Counted from the stretch's first letter, positions 25,425 through 37,846 are shown. The stretch: 64,000 nt of DNA from Rhodamnia argentea (GCF_020921035.1 NC_063150.1:6820001-6884000), one strand, 5' to 3'. Made by a program: numbers and translations. Notes: a model not told the origin generated them from the letters alone.

Positions 25425-27798
25425 CTAAGAAGACGAACTGCCTGATGCGACCCCTTCCTTGTGGTCTCCGAAGATGCGCTGTCTGAAGTCTGATACCATA
25501 AGAGGCAGACCCTTGCGGAGCGGGACCTTTGGCTCCCAACCAAGCAACTCCTTGGCCCTTGTGATGTCGGGCTTCCTCTTGTGCGGGTCATCTTCTGTGT
25601 TTGGCTTGAACTCAATCTTAGCGTTTGGATCGATTGTCTCCTTCACCACCTGCCAGCACACAAATGACAAAAACCATCATATCATGTTCCATTTCAAGAA
25701 CTAATAAATCTCGCTTGATTTTCTATAATCTCATATTCAGCTGATGTAAACATCGCATAGATGCAGAGCAGACAAGCGGTGAAACATTGCCTTAAGTATG
25801 TGTTAGGAGAATTGTTCACTGTACCTCGGCAAGCTCAAGCATGGTGAATTCACCAGGATTTCCAAGATTGAAAGGTCCTACATGCTCGCCTTCCATCAGA
25901 CGCATCAGACCCTCGACCTATTGTCACATGCACCACATTGCAGAATGGGAGGTTACTGCTAAGTTAGTAGATAACTAAGGCACGCTTGTGTCTTATGCTG
26001 TAGCAATCAAGATGCAATGCCAATGCAAACAAATCCGCAACTAATTTCTCATCAGTAACCATCATATTTTGCCCACTTTTGCACTATTAGCTTAGTTTCA
26101 CCATGAAGTTTTTCAAGAGCAGAGGAGTGTGTGCTCTGCCAATGCCAGAGGCAGTTTATAGTTTGAAGATACCTTAAAGAGAGAATTTTTGTCTATCCGA
26201 ATGTCAATAATGCCGAAAGAATGCACCCATTTGATCAAATGGTGCTAAGGGCAAAGACCGGCAGTGAGAACCATAGAATGCCAGAACAACCTAACCTAAT
26301 CTGAATATATGTGGTCCAAAGTTGTCCAAACAAAACTAAAAAGTGGCCCAAATAGGACGATGGCAGTGGCCCAAGTCATTTGTACCTTCCAAGTTATAGA
26401 CCATGTCAATCAGAAAATGAATTAGAAAAGGCACTGCCCGAGATCTCAAGGAAACAAAATGCAAAAAAAAAAAAAAAAAACGAAGCAGATTCTTCATGAT
26501 GAAAAAAGAAACCTTGCTTTGATTTCCCAGTTTTTGTTAACGGGGGAACTCAATAATAGTGCATCTTCCTTTATTTATCTGGACTCGGGACATATCCAAT
26601 CACATGCCATGTGCATGCACCGTACTTGCTTGGATTTTACATGGGGCAAACACGAGGAAAAAGGGCAAGCATGTCTCAGTTTTCTTGTATTTGTTTTTTG
26701 GTCTGAATGTCCCTGTTCACTTTCATCGGCAAACCAGATTTGAAAATCCAAAAAAATAAATAAAATAAAGAAAGAAATAAAAGAAAGTGGCTTTTGAGAT
26801 CTGGAAAAAAAAAAATTCTGTCCAAAAAAAAAAAAGATTAAAGGATCGAGCCTTGTTGACTGACACGAGGACAAACGAAATTCCAAAATTGAGCGGCATA
26901 GATTAATTTAAGCTAGAAGGGACTGATGCTTACCAAGTCAGAAACGTATTGGAAGCTCCTTGTCTGCTTCCCATCCCCATAGACGGTCATCGGTTCCTTC
27001 CTCAATGCCTGCATAAATTGCCGCAAATCACGATTTCGACACTCACACCCATCAACATCAAACTCTCTCTCTCTCTCTCTCTCTCTCGATCGAACGTGAC
27101 GAGGACACTTCCAACCCAAAGAACAAGCACAGTTTTCAGACTAAACGATACCGGAAAAGTTCCAACCTTTACTCGGCAAATACGCGTTCATATGGGAACC
27201 CAGTTGGAAGCTTTTCGTTTCCTTGTAATTGAAAGCGAAAAAAAAAAGGAAAAAGGAAAAGGGGTTGAAAAAGAAAGAGAAATACCTGCGCAACAAAGTT
27301 GCTGACGACACGACCGTCATCGATGCACATGCGAGGGCCGTACGTGTTGAAGATCCTGGCAATCCTCACCTGCACACAGACAGACAAGCAGAGACATGCC
27401 TTAGACCCCTCATCCCTCAATCCTGTAAAGTTACATCAAATTTTAGCAAGTTTAACATTTCGGGAGGACCCATTTTCTCATGGTTTCGATTTTTCTTGTC
27501 TTCAGTAACTAACCAAAGAACAAGAAAGAAATGAAATGCAAAAAGTGGAAAAACAGAGAAGAAACAGTCTTTTTTTTTTTTCCCTTCGTATTTTACCTCG
27601 ACGCCGGCTCCTCGGTGGTAGTCCATGGTCAACGTCTCGGCAGTACGCTTTCCCTCGTCGTAGCAGCTTCGGACACCTGTCTCGTCCCAACAACCAAAAA
27701 AAGAAACCATTGTCAGATTTCTCCCCCATCTGCCCCCCTGATTTAATATCAGCCGTCCGGCTTTCGGACCACATGTGGCCCACCTACATCTTCTCAGA

Positions 27799-27829
<31 letters not shown>

Positions 27830-28250
27830 CAAGGCCTTTAACTTACAAGTAAGTTTTGACAGACCCAATTTGGGGACTTCTTCTGAGGACTAAAACGAAT
27901 TATCTATTCTCCCAATGTAGAGTTGAGCTCGAATACCAGATCCATCAACTCGAGAGTTAAGACCCTCATGATAGCTAAGGATTCGGAGTTCGGACGAGCG
28001 AGAAAGAATTGGACTTGTCATGAACCTATTTCTCATTTAGGACAGTATGAAGGAACCTCATTACCATATTGACTTCCCCCTTTATTCAGCTCATTACGAC
28101 AAATTTTCGGCCCAAAAAGAACGAAATTTAGCATAAATGGTGACATTAATGCTTTGCTATCATGTGCCGCTTCGACGACCGCTATACTCAGAACCACGAT
28201 GTGTGGGAGAGAGGGAGGGAGAGAGAGAGAAAGTACCGATGGGATTGACA

Positions 28251-28285
<35 letters not shown>

Positions 28286-29142
28286 CGGATCTCCGTACAC
28301 CTCGCTGGTGCTCGTCAGCAGGAATCGCGCCCCGACCCGCTTCGCCAACCCGAGCATGTTCAACGTCCCCACCACGTTCGTCTTGTAAGATCACCCAATT
28401 AAGGACTCCAAACACACCCGCAATGCAAGAATTCAATCACCCCAGACAACAAAATTCAAAATTCAAACTTTCGAAAAGATGAATCGACTGACACGGAAGA
28501 TTAAGATTGGAAGGATATGATAGTCTTGACTGGATTGAACTTGTAGTGGACCGGCGACGCCGGGCAGGCCAGGTGGTAGATCTGGTCGACCTCCAGGAGG
28601 AGCGGCTCGACGACGTCGTGCCGGATCAGCTCGAACCGGGGGTTCCCGAAATGGTGCATCACGTTCTCCTTACGCCCCGTGAAGAAGTTGTCCACGACGA
28701 TCACGCTGTCGCCCCTCGTGATAAGCCGGTCCACCAGGTGCGACCCGACGAACCCGGCCCCGCCCGTCACCACGATCCGCAGCCCCTTGCGCTTCAAACC
28801 AAGAGGCACCTTCCCGCTCACCGACCCGAACCCAGCGCGTTGCTGGTACAGCGCGTGCTCGCTCTCGAACCGGTTGAAGCTGTTGTAGTGGGCCATGTGG
28901 GCGCCCGGGATCGGTTCGTATTGCCCGGATCCGTATCCAGAGTGGGTTGAGGGGCTGCCGGGGAAGACGGTGAAGAGGAGAGTGGCGATGGCAATGCCGA
29001 CGAGGACGAAGACGAGGCGCTGCTCCCGGAGCAGGTACCGCATCGCGCGGGCCACCGGGAGCCACGGCTTGTCGGGCTTCGGCGAGTACGTGTCCGGCAT
29101 CGGCTGCGCGTCGTGCCCCCTGTAAATCAGCTCCGACCCCAT
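25425..29142 (-). CDS. UXS: UDP-glucuronate decarboxylase (UDP-xylose synthase), membrane-anchored
   Basis: Seven exons in transcription order: 29142-28519, 28384-28237, 27676-27597, 27369-27286, 27008-26934, 25917-25825, 25649-25425, giving 442 residues. UXS converts UDP-glucuronate to UDP-xylose for xylan, xyloglucan and pectin synthesis. A cytosolic N-terminus is followed by one membrane helix (about 43-60, [17 protein letters not shown]), making it a Golgi type II protein like the anchored UXS isoforms. The NAD-binding Rossmann motif is TGGAGFVGS (126-134), TSTSEVYG lies at 232-239, and the catalytic Tyr263 and Lys267 are in SCYDEGK. The start gives the conserved [11 protein letters not shown]. 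Intron 1 has AT-AC ends and U12-type signals; the other five are GT-AG. Which isoform it is (UXS2- or UXS4-like) is unresolved. Confidence 0.95.
28385..28518 (-). other. AT-AC U12-type intron in UXS
   Basis: This 134-base intron separates the codons for KFNPVKTI and [11 protein letters not shown]. On the coding strand it begins ATATCCTTCC, a full match to the U12 5' splice-site consensus ATATCCTT, and ends CTTAC. The sequence TCCTTAAT at 28405-28398 matches the U12 branch-site consensus TCCTTAAC, with the branch adenosine about 14 bases from the intron end, within the usual 10-20 base window. No GT-AG alternative preserves the conserved protein at this point. It would be removed by the minor spliceosome. 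Confidence 0.9.
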
Positions 29143-29440
29143 TCCGATTTCGGCTCTCCCTCTCTCTCGAGCGCTCCCGTCCGGCTTCGTTTCTTCGAGC
29201 TTTCTCTGTTCTTTGCTTTCTTTTCCTTTCGGTCCGATCTCAGGGCGATGATCTGCCGAACGATCGGAGGCCCGAAATTCCGAGATCAGAACGAGAAACG
29301 AAGGATTATTTGTAGAGAGAGAGAGAGAGTTGGGCCGCCGGGAAATTGTTCTCCGGCGAGAAGTGCGAGAGGCGGGTCTGAGGCAAGAGTGTGAGCCACG
29401 AGGGGTTCTTTCTCGTATATAAGCAGCTCGGGCCGTGTAA
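29143..29440 (-). promoter_or_regulatory. UXS leader and TATA box
   Basis: Reading on the minus strand, a TATA-like CTTATATAC lies at 29423-29415, roughly 270 bases upstream of the start codon, so transcription would begin near 29385 with a leader of about 240 bases. The leader includes a CT-rich run (GA repeat on the plus strand at about 29315-29328). The placement is inferred from spacing alone. Confidence 0.5.
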
Positions 29441-30405
29441 AGAAGGGCCGGAGTTGGGTTTATTTACGGAAAATGACATTGGCATTGGGTTTTGAAAAGT
29501 AAACGGTTGCATTTTCCCCTTCTTTTGTTTTTTTTTTTTTTAAGTGTTGAAGGGGCCGGTCGGTATTGTGATTAATTAGTTAGGTAAAGGTCAAAATTTA
29601 AGATGGGTTGAAGTGCTTAATTTTGATCTTTTAATTAAAGAGAATTAATTATATAACAGTCTCTAGTTTGTCTTGTGCCACAAAAAATAAATAACAATTA
29701 TGTGAGGGTCCACTTTTTAAACAATTTTCGGTTCAAAACATATTGTTATTTTCATAATCACTCAAAGAATTGTCATGCGAGCAAAATCCTTAATTTAATT
29801 TGCCATTTTGCTAAGTTGCTTCTAAGGGTTTTTTTTTTTTTTTTTTGGGGTCAAATTGGGTTCTAAGTTGGGTGGGGGTGAGGTGGTGATTGATGGTGAG
29901 GCTTTGTTGAGATTTTGAATCTTCCTCCCCCACTTCGATCAATGTTCATTCCATCCCATTCACACATTGCTCTTTTTGACTCGTTCCCACATTCCGATGA
30001 GCATAGTCTTTGGATTTCATTATTGGAAACGTGACGTTAATCACTTTCGGCTAAACTGTTCTTTTTTCTTTTGTTAAACCCCATTTGTTCTTTGATTACT
30101 GCTAAGCACACGGTGCATACGTTTTGTTTACAACCCCAAGCAAACTAATTTTTCGCCCTACTTGGGTTGTTCCATTATGGCATCGATTTCATGAATTTTT
30201 TGGAAGATGCATTATTACCTTAAAAGGACAAAAGGAGAAGGAAAGAATAAATTGCCCATAAGCGTCCGCCATGTCCAAGCGACAAAAACACCCCGCATCT
30301 ATACAATTCAAGATGTCATCCGAGGAATATAGCGAATGTCGTCAGTTTTTTTTTTTTTTTGCTGCAAGATTCTCCACATTCTCGGATGCTTAGACACCCA
30401 CGAAT
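29441..30405. other. AT-rich spacer upstream of UXS
   Basis: There are long T runs at about 29527-29542, 29829-29846 and 30346-30360. No frames of interest and no clear terminal repeats are seen. It probably includes distal UXS promoter sequence. Confidence 0.45.
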
Positions 30406-30830
30406 ATTAATTTAGTCATAAACTTTTTAATTTGACCAATTTAGTCCTACATCTTTAGAAGATTTTCCAGTCATTCTGTCCAATTTTGGTCGGGAATCGC
30501 CGACGTGGACGCCGGCCGCCCCACGTGGCGCGGTCGGCGCCGACGTGGACATTTTTTTCTTTTGCATTTTTAACAAAAAAATTCTTTTTGATGAATGAAA
30601 TGAACAGAACAATTCAAACTTTTAAGAAAAATCGCAAAAATTATCCAGGTGAGCGTCGGCCATTCGACGTAGGACGGACGACGTTCACGTCAGTAATTTT
30701 TGGGCCAAAATTGGTCGGAAAAACTATATTTGAAAACTATCCAAAAATTTAAGATTCAATTAGTTAAACTGAAAAGTTTATGACCGAATAGCATCCGTAC
30801 AACAAGCTTATGACTTTTTCGATAATTATC
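30406..30830. mobile_element. foldback MITE with GACGTGG core, copy 1
   Basis: The left arm has TTTAGTCATAAACTTTTTAA and then a GC-rich block with GACGTGGACGCCGGCC and GGCGCCGACGTGGACATTT. The right arm carries the inverse, with GACGTTCACGTCAGTAATTT, ATTGGTCGGAAAAACT and AAAAGTTTATGACCGAAT. The arrangement matches a second element at 32111-32724. There is no coding capacity. The left end may be incomplete, because the GGAAAAAG-type terminus seen in the other copy is missing. Confidence 0.6.
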
Positions 30831-32110
30831 CCCCTCCCCTTTGCCTACACTTTCCTTCCATGAATACGAGCTTAGTGGAGCAAAGCGTTTGAATATGGTA
30901 GTGGTTCATTCTTCAAACTATGAAACCGTTCATCGATCACGCTATTTTTCCCTCCTAAATTATTGATACATGCGGTAACGGAACTAAACGCACCACACCC
31001 AAAAGCAAGATATTCTCGAGTGCTACGAAACATGTGAATTTAATGTATCTCGATCTTTAGATCGTGCGAGTCTTACGTGAGACCCCGCTAAAACTAAGGG
31101 CTCAAATGTAATTAGGCTTACACGCGCACAGGTCATCTAAGAGATTTTTCCACGAGCGACTTGGTGAAACTAGACGGCCGAAGTTACGGAAAACGCCACC
31201 TTTATACGAGGTCACGCCACCTTTATACGAGGCCTTGGCATGGGTTTTGGACCTCGAAATTCTCACGCACCAAGTGGGGAAAAAGGCTAGCTCAAAGCCT
31301 TTGCGCGTATCTTCGACGTTGCTTTTGTCGATTTAGCGCAAAATCCATCTGAATTCGAACGTGCAAAGTTGTCGTAAAAATTTGAGTTTTCAAATAAAAA
31401 AGTGAAAATCGAAGGAAGGGGAATAAAGAGTGGAGAATCAAATGATGATAATGATAATTTCTATCATAATCAAACACGCTTGGCAGCATCACTTTGAAAT
31501 GACAATGAAATTGCTTAGTAGGCTGAATTCGTGATTTTGAAAGTTGCCATACAAGATGACAAAAAATTAATAATAATTAGGTCGACAAATTATCCTTGCC
31601 ACGACAACCTTGTATTGTATCCCTGACAGAAGTTTCCAAATCTAATCTCTAGCCATCTGTCCGATCGAATCACGATTTGGCTTCCCATCCCTCGTTATCG
31701 AACTGCGCAAGCAACTTCAGTACAACCACTCTCAATAAACAAAGAACGAATGATTTCTCTCTCACCTACTTTGCTCGTGGGACACCCTAATTTTGCCATT
31801 TAATCACTCTCCACCGATCAATCTCGACCCGAAAATAATAATTAAAAATTTTACGGCAACCGAGCCTACTACGTGCTCATAACCGGGTCGATCTGTGTCG
31901 GTCGCCGAAAAATAAATCGTGGTCCTGCCGGAAAAAAAAAAAAAAACGGGCTGAGGTGGTGCGTCGTTGTCGCGGCAAGACCATCTTTTTTATATTCCGT
32001 TCCGAATGGTAATGGCAGAGTAATCTCCAGCCATTAGCAAATATCAAGATCAACCCCTAATCATCATTTCTAACTACCCAATCATTTGTTATAGAAAACA
32101 TTGAGACACC
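30831..32110. other. intergenic spacer, small 21-bp tandem repeat
   Basis: A two-copy 21-base tandem repeat (unit ACGCCACCTTTATACGAGGTC) lies at about 31193-31234. The rest is AT-rich with short unremarkable frames. No gene is supported. Confidence 0.5.
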
Positions 32111-32724
32111 GGAAAAAGCGTCAAAGTCATAAACATTTTATATTGATCTCGATTCAGTTCTAAACCTTTTAATTGTGCAAATTTAATTTTTTGCATTTGT
32201 ACCAATTGAGTTCATTCCACCAATTTGGATAGAAATCGGTGACGTGGACACCAATCATCCTACGTGGTATCGCCAAGATCGACGTGAACAATTTTAAATA
32301 TTTTTCAATAATTTTTTTATTTTTATCTTTTCTTTTTGTTTTTTTTTTTCTGAGGGCCCCGATGCCCTCGGAGGCCAAAACGAGGGCTGCAAGTCCTCCC
32401 CCGGATCCGGGTCAAGGCGAGCGAGGGCCGCGAGTCCGTCCCCGAGTCGACGAGGGCATCGCAGCCCTCACCCGGAACCGGTGAGGATCGTGACACCCTT
32501 AGTCTAAAAACAAACAAAAGTTAATGGAAAAATTAAGAAGAAATTAAAATATATATTTAAAAAATTCACGTCGGCGTCGGTTATGTCACGTAAAATAACC
32601 AACGTCCATGTCAACGATTTCCAGTTAAAATTGGCCGGATAGACTTAATTGACATAAATATAAAAAATTTATGACTGAATTAGCATCGTTGCAAAATGTT
32701 TAGGACTTTTTCTAAACTTTTTCC
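32111..32724. mobile_element. foldback MITE with GACGTGG core, copy 2
   Basis: Both ends can be read: GGAAAAAGCGTCAAAGTCAT at the left and GGAAAAAGTTTAGAAAAAGT as the complement of the right end. Inner arms pair GGTGACGTGGACACC with AACGTCCATGTCAACG. The core (32340-32490) is GC-rich with GAGGGC/GCCCTC repeats and resembles a cargo segment. I could not find a matching target duplication, so the exact limits may be off by a few bases. It is non-coding. Confidence 0.7.
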
Positions 32725-33235
32725 TTCATAAGCCTGTCCAACCGAACTGGATGGAAACTTTCCCTCAATCGAAGAGTAGAATGCACCGATTCGGATTTTC
32801 CTCTAATGGAATTAACACGCAGATCCATACTAACCCACTTGAATGAGTTGCTTTAGATTGGAAAAGAGAAGAATAATAATCCGGTGGCTTTCATCGGAAG
32901 TCAACGTTTAATTTGCAAACCACAACTATAACTAATTGATGGGAAAATAAACAACAATTGGAGGCTTCCCTACTGACTCGCCAACATGAGGTGACCTCGA
33001 AGGAACCGCCCTCAGCAACTGCCAACATCGAAATCGACCGACCCTCAAAAGTTTTGTCTAATTTGGTGGCGGAAACGTGGAGTGATTTCGAAGCTCGTCG
33101 GTGCTATTTGGACCCGGTCGATGTGCCTCTCTTTGAATATATTAGGGTTTGTTAGAATCCATCATCACTCTCCTTGGGAGACCTCCTTTTGCTTTTTTTC
33201 TTGTTAGGAAAATGCAACCAAGGGTCCTAAGACGT
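32725..33235. other. intergenic spacer, no gene seen
   Basis: There is a short open frame of 65 codons at 32958-33155 without recognisable similarity. No repeat structure is evident. Confidence 0.4.
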
Positions 33236-33239
33236 ACTT

Positions 33240-33605
33240 GATGACACCATAACACCGAAACCCGTTTTCCTTTATCAAGAGAATCTCCAAATTTATACCG
33301 GTGTGACAAAAATATAATCCATCCATCACAAAAAATCTTAAACCACTGTGACACCAATACTCGAACCTCTTTTTTGTTCTTTTGTCATTCGTGCCCCAAA
33401 TTTGTATCGGTGTTCTTGGATTGCAGAGTTTTTTTTTGCCACACTAGTATAAGTTTGGGGGTTTTAGCGGCTTAATATGTATATATATTTTTGTATTAGT
33501 TTCACTGTGCGTATAGTTTAGGATTTTTTATGACATGATAAAGAAATCTAGAGTGTTGGTGTGACAGCGGGTGCAGTATAGGGTATTTTGTTGTCCCAAC
33601 CTCTC
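33240..33605. repeat. degenerate foldback minisatellite related to 10389-10827
   Basis: The left half shows CCAAATTTATACCGGTGTGAC, ACCACTGTGACACCAA and CCCCAAATTTGTATCGGTG units. The right half shows their inverse, such as AGTATAAGTTTGGGGGTTTT and TAGTTTAGGATTTTTTATGACA. The unit logic matches the element at 10389-10827, but divergence is much higher, so this is an older copy. The ends are not resolved. Confidence 0.5.
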
Positions 33606-34160
33606 TTCTTTATTAAAAAAACATTTTTTCTATAAAGAAATTCCTTGTTTTAACTTATTAGCGGCTTTGCTTTTCTATTGTTTTCATGAAGAAGAATTAT
33701 AATAAACTCTACTCGGAGAATGCAAAGGGTTGCTGCTTTTGATGAAAAGTTCTAAGTGTGTTTATTACGTCGTCACTTTTTCGAGCACAAGGCAACTATA
33801 TAGTATACATGCACAAATTCATTGTATTGCCTTTTCTAAGTATGAAGGAAGGGTTTGACCTTGCACGTATTCTTCGCGATCGAGGAATTGCGTGGGCGTT
33901 TCGATCTTGCATGTCCATTTACAAGTTCCACTTGCCTTCAAGCAAAGGAGATATACTTCTGTCAGATAACATATTAAAGTTATTTTATTTGTATTTAACA
34001 TGGAACTAAGCTGAAAAAACATGATCTTAGGGAAAGTTCAGAAGATTTTGATCTTATATGTCTCTTGATCGCGAAATCTTTCTACCGGACGGAAACTAGG
34101 CTGACCCATTTGAAGGTGAATTCATTTTCTCTTCTCTTTGCTTCCAAAAGTGAACTCATT
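33606..34160. other. intergenic spacer, no gene seen
   Basis: There is an 83-codon frame at 33758-34009 on the plus strand without recognisable similarity. No further structure was found. Confidence 0.4.
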
Positions 34161-34162
34161 TT

Positions 34163-34163
34163 C

Positions 34164-34202
<39 letters not shown>
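34163..34202. repeat. (GA)n microsatellite
   Basis: About 19 uninterrupted GA dinucleotides. Confidence 0.95.
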
Positions 34203-34210
<8 letters not shown>

Positions 34211-34560
34211 CAGGGGTTATCGGTTCTCGATCCGGTCCGGTTCCCAAATAATTTAGTGAAATCGGTTGCATGTGCTTGAAATATGTATTTACATTTTAAA
34301 TTCATAGAAATACCCTTAATAATTGGAAGTTTAAATGGCATCTTTAAAAATTTTAAGAATTGAAATGAAAATTTAAAAAAAAATGGCCGGTCTTGTCCGG
34401 GTGATCGGTTCCGCCCCGGAAAGCGATAACCGGACCGACAATTACCGATTTCAATTTTGTGGATTCGGGAACCGGACCAGTACCCTTTGAAATCGAACCG
34501 AATTGACCGTTTCGGTCCGGTTCGGGTGGTTCTTGGTCCGATATGTTTTTTTGCTTGCCC
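34203..34560. repeat. inverted repeat with GGTCCGGTTC arms
   Basis: The left arm contains CGATCCGGTCCGGTTCCC at about 34228-34246. The right arm (34440-34540) contains GGGAACCGGACCAG and TTTCGGTCCGGTTCGGG. The space between is AT-rich with A runs. It is a probable non-autonomous repeat next to the GA microsatellite, with no coding capacity. Confidence 0.45.
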
Positions 34561-36125
34561 GTGGTTTAGATGCATATTTTGGAATAAGCTAAACTTTTCT
34601 AGCCCAATATGCCCTTAGGGTTTGTGAAAAAGCATAGGATTTTGATGTAAGACATTATGGTACAATAATTGGTGGATAGACTATTTGGAGTGCATACGAG
34701 GGGTTGGAGCATCTCGGGTCGGAAAACATCGTAGCATTATTACCTCCCACCCGTCAGAGTCCGACAGCGACTTTAGAGAAGTGGACACTAGACACTCGAC
34801 ACCACCAAGTGCGAGATGCTTGCCCGACGTGCTCCATTCAATTAAAATATGCCTCCCTCTCTATAAATTTACCCCCGGCTCCCCTCTTTCGCAGGATTTT
34901 TCCACAAATTACGAGAACAATGGTCGTCCCTTGACACCAAATTTACATGTCACGAAAGCAAAAATCAAATCACGATATCGATGGATCTATCATGTATAAC
35001 ACATCAAGTCTCAATAGGAAAGGCCTTATTAAGTGATTCATATAGATAAGATCACTCGATCTTAAATGATTATCCGAATAATCTCTTTTGAAGTTTTCGT
35101 TTACTTAGAATCGATTGACATGACATGTCTGGTGGACGTATCACTTAGATGGGATGAACCTAGTAGAGCCAACGGAGGCAAGGCAACCATCCTCTACTCA
35201 ACGAATGTAACTTTTACCGACTTTTGCTACATTCTTTGGATTTTCACGTTATGATCTAATATTATTCGAGACCTCATTGGTTTTTTCCAAAAACGTATCG
35301 GACAGACCAGCTCAAGTAGCAATTCCACCTTCCCTCACGGTTTTTTTTTTTTTGGCCAGATTTATTGCCGGTTCAATCCCTTTTTTGGCTTGTGTTGATC
35401 GATGTCACCTCGAGCCGTTGGTAGTCATGTCCGATCGGCAGTGTGAGCTTTGGGAAATGCTGTGAATGTAAATGTCGTGAAATTCCTTAACTCGTACCTT
35501 CGTGTTAAGAGTTCTGCGTCCCACTGCTGTCCAACGTCAGTCGAGCGACTAAAACGGCAAGGAGATCTGTCGTCTCCTTCCTCGATCTGGTTTTTTTTTT
35601 TTTTGTTGTTGAGAGAGAGAGAGAGAGAGAGATTCTTCAGTCGCACGTCACAGCCTCACAGGAGCATTGCTCTAGAAGCGACGTTGACCCTTCTCCCTCC
35701 CCCAAGTTGGCACACTTTCACCAGTTCCCACGTTTCCATACATTTTCCCCTTTGCCCACACCAACCCCATAACCCATGATTAGTCGTAGATCTAACCATC
35801 TAATCCCATCAACGTACGAAGAACACAGCGGTATTTCAATGATTAGTATCGAATTATTGGCAAATCATTGGTAATGCCGAGAGATTAATTTGAATTAAAG
35901 AACGAGGGAGGGAACATGCAATTCGACGACTCTCCCCCTTATCCCTCTTTCTAAAAGAACAAAAGGAGCCACTTCACTTGCATCCGACGATGAATGGAGA
36001 CTTTATTGACGTATCATCACGTAATTCTTACTATTGCTGCATAACGGTTGACTTTGCACATATGCATACGTGTCATTGCGTTCGCCGCTTATGGCTGGTT
36101 CCTTGAATTTACGATAATTGTTCAG
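34561..36125. other. intergenic spacer with simple repeats
   Basis: T runs occur at 35341-35354 and 35590-35605, with a (GA)n run at 35611-35631. Short frames at 34685-34999 and 35450-35779 are open but resemble no known product. No gene is supported. Confidence 0.45.
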
Positions 36126-36129
36126 AGAC

Positions 36130-36350
36130 CTAAATCTATTGTAAGGCGGATAATTTAATCATACATATCGTCAAAATATTTAAGACTAAATTAGCAAATC
36201 TTCAAAAGGTTTATGACTAAATCGATACAATTAAAATGTTGAGAACTAAATTAACAAATCTTCAAAAGTTATATGACTCAGAGGGCACAATGGAAATATT
36301 TCGGACTAAATTGGTTGCGATACGATAGGTTTATGAATTTTTGAACAAAT
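36130..36350. repeat. tandem arm fragment of the foldback MITE family
   Basis: There are four imperfect units of about 50-60 bases, each with a phrase like AGACTAAATTAGCAAATCTTC, GGTTTATGACTAAATCG or GAGAACTAAATTAACAAATC. These resemble the terminal arms of the elements at 30406 and 32111 (TTTATGACCGAATAGC). No GC-rich core is present, so this is a solo arm or a remnant. Confidence 0.5.
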
Positions 36351-37400
36351 TTTCCTCCCATTTCGACTATACTTGTGTGCATGGAATCGTATAGGATGTT
36401 GCGGAGGATTGGGGAACATTTGTCTACTGACTAGTTGTCGCAACTATGAAGTATGCTCGTGCGTCAGTTGTGGCTTGGTCTCCGATGTCCAAGACATCGT
36501 ATGGCGACTTTTCTTCTTTGCCGGTTCACGTCGATTCAAATTCGGACAGTCGTCAAGAGCGTAGAGACGAGGAGAAAGGGTTTGAGAGGTGTTGTGAGTC
36601 CTGTCCAAACCCATTTCTCAACCCATATATGAAGGGCTGAGTTGTAATATAGGTTTTGCTTTTTTCTTTTCTTTTTGGATCCGGATAATATAGGTTAGTT
36701 ATACTCGATAAATGGGTTTATAACTTATTTATACCCAACTCACTTTAATGATTCTCTTTTCATTCTCTCTCTCCCTCATCTCATCTCGCGCTCACTCGCT
36801 CCGCACATTCATCTCGATTTGGATGTGAATTTTCCTAGATCGGGTTAAACATGAAAGTGTTTTATGAATGTGTGTTAGATATAATTCGGGTCAGGTATGT
36901 ATGTATCACTATATTCGCATTGCATGAAAATAAGTCAAAATGGATTAAATGAGTCTATTTGAGCCGGATAATTTTTCACCCGACTCTCGACACGCCCATT
37001 TGATGGGTCTATCTGTATCTAGCTTCCATGGTACTTCCCACGGGTCAAACCAAGCACCACATTTACTTATATTCCCTAGTTTGGTCCACGATTCCATTTG
37101 AACGAGACTTGCTTTAAATAGTTTGTCCATCAATGAATTGACACGTAGCCTCCAAGAAAAACGTGTCCATCGATCATTCCCATCGATTTCTGCCCTAGAA
37201 AGAGACTTCTCCAGCGGGAGTCACGTTGGCGAAAACAGGAACGAACACAGTGCAGACGGCCTAACTTCAGTTATCCATGGAGAGTCGATTCTCACATCAG
37301 CTCCGCTCTCAATTCACGTCATTTTCAGAGGAAAAGGAGCTCTCTTTGAGGCTGACCACGCTATTTTTATAGCAGTTAGGCATGAAGTTTGGCATGGACT
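36351..37400. other. intergenic spacer, no gene seen
   Basis: A 108-codon plus-strand frame begins at 37123 and runs into the tandem duplication at 37401. It resembles no family I know and is probably chance. No other structure was found. Confidence 0.45.
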
Positions 37401-37846
37401 TCAGAGAGGTCATTGCAATGACATTGATTGCACTGAAAAAGGCCGCTAATTCACGGTGTACTGTTCAAACGATTACCCTCGTAATGTCAAAAGAACGATC
37501 AACTCGCGCCGTGACAGATTATGTGACATTTAACCTAAGAGAGTCCTAATCCTTTCGAATCACAACAAACTCACATGGGCCCTTCAAACCCATTAGTCGT
37601 ATCGGGTCGTGTCGTCTTGGGCTTCAGAGAGGTCATTGCAATGACATTGATTGCACTGAAAAAGGCCGCTAATTCACGGTGTACTGTCCAAACGATTACC
37701 CTCGTGATGTCAAAAGAACGATCAACTCGCGCCGTGACAGATTATGTGACATTTAACCTAAGAGAGTCCTAATCCTTTCGAATCACAGCAAACTCACATG
37801 GGCCCTTCAAACCCATTAGTCGTATCGGGTCGTGTCGTCTCGGGCT
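37401..37846. repeat. two-copy tandem duplication, 223-bp unit
   Basis: The unit starts TCAGAGAGGTCATTGCAATG at 37401 and again at 37624. The copies differ at only a few positions (for example TACTGTTCAAACG versus TACTGTCCAAACG, and CTCGTAATG versus CTCGTGATG). Each unit contains a GGGCCCTTCAAACCCATTAG block. It is non-coding and very recent by its similarity. Confidence 0.9.
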
